From Crotophaga sulcirostris (taxonomy: Eukaryota > Chordata > Aves > Cuculiformes > Crotophagidae), in assembly GCA_013397455.1 (NCBI GenBank), contig VYZB01000194.1, positions 1,050,646-1,114,645 on the forward strand: 64,000 bases of DNA, read 5' to 3'. Shown piece by piece: positions 62,754 to 64,000 of this stretch (position 1 is the stretch's first letter; each line of letters opens with the position of its first letter). A program made the position numbers and the translations under genes. The notes beneath the pieces are model-generated. The model had not been told where the DNA came from, did no database searches, and saw nothing but the letters and a program-made list of their open reading frames with translations.

Positions 62754-63469
62754 TATTTTGGTCGGGTTGTTTTATGCTGGAACTATTTTTCTTCTAAGCC
62801 TCTTCCTTTAACATTAGAGTTAATCTCATTACTGCTTGTCATCGCTTAAATTCAAATATAATTCCTTCTCTCTCCAGAGGTTATAAAATTTAAAAGTAAC
62901 ATTCTAACTTCAGAAAGGTTTTTGATGGAGTTTAGACTAAAGAGAAGAAAGAAAGAAACAATGCAACAGCCTCTCCTCAGCACAGAAGTGTTTAATTCTA
63001 AAGATTGTGCTGATGGGAAAAAAGCCATACTACAGGCTTGGTAACTGTAATTTCTGTTTGAGCAAAGACATATGTAACCAAGACAGAGACAAGAGCTCTC
63101 TATTTCACTCCATCTGTGATTCAAACTCACTGCTGATTCTGAGGACTATGCAGAAAACCTTCACATTTTTTGAGTCAGTATCTATGGCAGACAGGAGCAT
63201 AACCGCTTCAATTTCTGATAAAAAAAGGAAGGGAGGGAAATTGATGCTGTTATAAGCTGTTACTTTCCAATATTTTTTTCCTGTTTTATTTCATGTGTGT
63301 GGATATTGCTAATGACAATGCTACATGTGGTTCCAGATTGGTGACTTTCATGTATTATTTCCTATACTTACACTCAGGGAAAAATCAAATCAAAGTGTGG
63401 ATCACAATAAGCATTTGTGTGATATAGAAAACATACATAAACTCAGGGGGTAAAATTAATCAGTCATAA

Positions 63470-64000
63470 AATCATAGAGTGGGTAGGGTCAGAAGGGGTG
63501 TTAAAGACCACCTGTCTTCAACTTCCCTGCCCTGGGCAGGGGTGCCTTCACTAGACCAGGCTGCTCAAAGCCCCATCCAACCTGGCCTTGGACACCTCCA
63601 GGGAGGGGACATCCACTGCTCCCCTGGGAAACCTGTGCCAGGGCCTCACCACCCTCAACATGAACAATTTCTTCCCAACGGCTAATCAAATTCTTTCCTC
63701 TGATGGTTTAAAGGCATTCCCTCCTTGTCCTATCACTCCAGGCCCTTGTGAAAAGTTCCCCATCTTTCCTGGAGCCCCTTCAGGTACTGGAAGGTTACTT
63801 TAAGGTCTCCCCAGAGCCTTCTCTTCTCCAGGCTGGACAACCCCAACTCTCTCAGCCTGTCCTCATAGCAGAGGTGCTCCAGCCCCTAGATCATCTTTGT
63901 GGCCTCCTCTGGGCCTGTTCCAACAGTTCCACACCCTTCCTATGCTGGGGATTCCAGAACCAGACACAGGACTCCAGGTGGGGTCTCACCAGAGCAGAGC
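63470..64000 (-). mobile_element. CR1 LINE 3' part, runs off the window edge
   Basis: The plus strand begins AAATCATAGAGTGGG, the complement of the CR1 tail region, followed by the CR1 3' UTR complement (CTGCCCTGGGCAGGGGTGCC) and the complement of the ORF2 C-terminal part. Near the right edge the minus strand reads [13 protein letters not shown], matching CR1 L-V-R-P-H-L-E-Y-C-V-Q-F-W. Frame changes are present between the segments. The element is cut by the window end, so its true 5' limit is not seen. The plus-strand frames at 63479-63685 and 63588-63803 are antisense shadows of it. Confidence 0.92.

Larger units (their letters stand above)
59265..63469. other. AT-rich unique sequence, nothing recognised
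   Basis: No gene, RNA or interspersed repeat is recognised apart from the G-rich and T-rich tracts listed separately. Open frames of 60-90 codons have no recognisable domain. Confidence 0.55.

Noticed and set aside
1..64000. CRISPR arrays, operons, tRNA, rRNA or snRNA genes
   Set aside because: No spaced direct repeats, no bacterial gene density, no tRNA B-box or cloverleaf pattern and no snRNA-like sequence was found. The content is that of a vertebrate nuclear genome.

Overview
The window looks like vertebrate nuclear DNA, almost certainly from a bird and probably a neoavian one. The main evidence is a set of 5'-truncated CR1 LINE copies whose 3' ends carry ATTCTATG-type or ATTCT-type tails, together with three LTRs of avian endogenous retrovirus type. 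The background is AT-rich. There are no operons, no RNA genes and no long host coding exon. Calls to named repeat types come from remembered family sequence, not from a database search.

Layout. 1-7.1 kb is unique AT-rich sequence with a few exon-like open stretches on the minus strand. 7.15-9.11 kb is a very old CR1 (minus sense) split inside its reverse transcriptase region by a plus-strand LTR of about 1.1 kb; a 40-base N gap lies in the CR1. A minus-strand LTR of 564 bp is at 11.5-12.1 kb. From 12.1 to 36.3 kb the only mobile element seen is one 77-bp CR1 tail. A CR1 with a 126-codon open remnant of ORF2 is at 36.3-36.8 kb, and an older, longer CR1 is at 41.1-42.3 kb. An unclassified GC-rich block is at 43.0-43.5 kb, followed by a small plus-strand CR1 piece. 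A well preserved solo LTR with a perfect 5-bp target duplication is at 44.455-45.188 kb. A second ancient CR1 is at 47.4-48.0 kb, abutted by a younger CR1 whose tail has grown into 20 copies of TAGAA. A probable L2-type relic lies near 49.2-49.7 kb. A plus-strand CR1 interrupted by a 340-base N gap is at 58.4-59.3 kb, and a last CR1 runs off the right edge.

No host gene can be named. The window is either a gene desert or the inside of a very large intron. Several short exon-like stretches with good splice consensus are recorded at low confidence; the best is a 54-nt phase-symmetric candidate at 53155-53208. Nothing here shows a working multi-gene system. What the window does show is layered retroelement history: old CR1 and L2 relics, LTR insertions, LTR-LTR recombination to solo LTRs, and microsatellite birth from a LINE tail.
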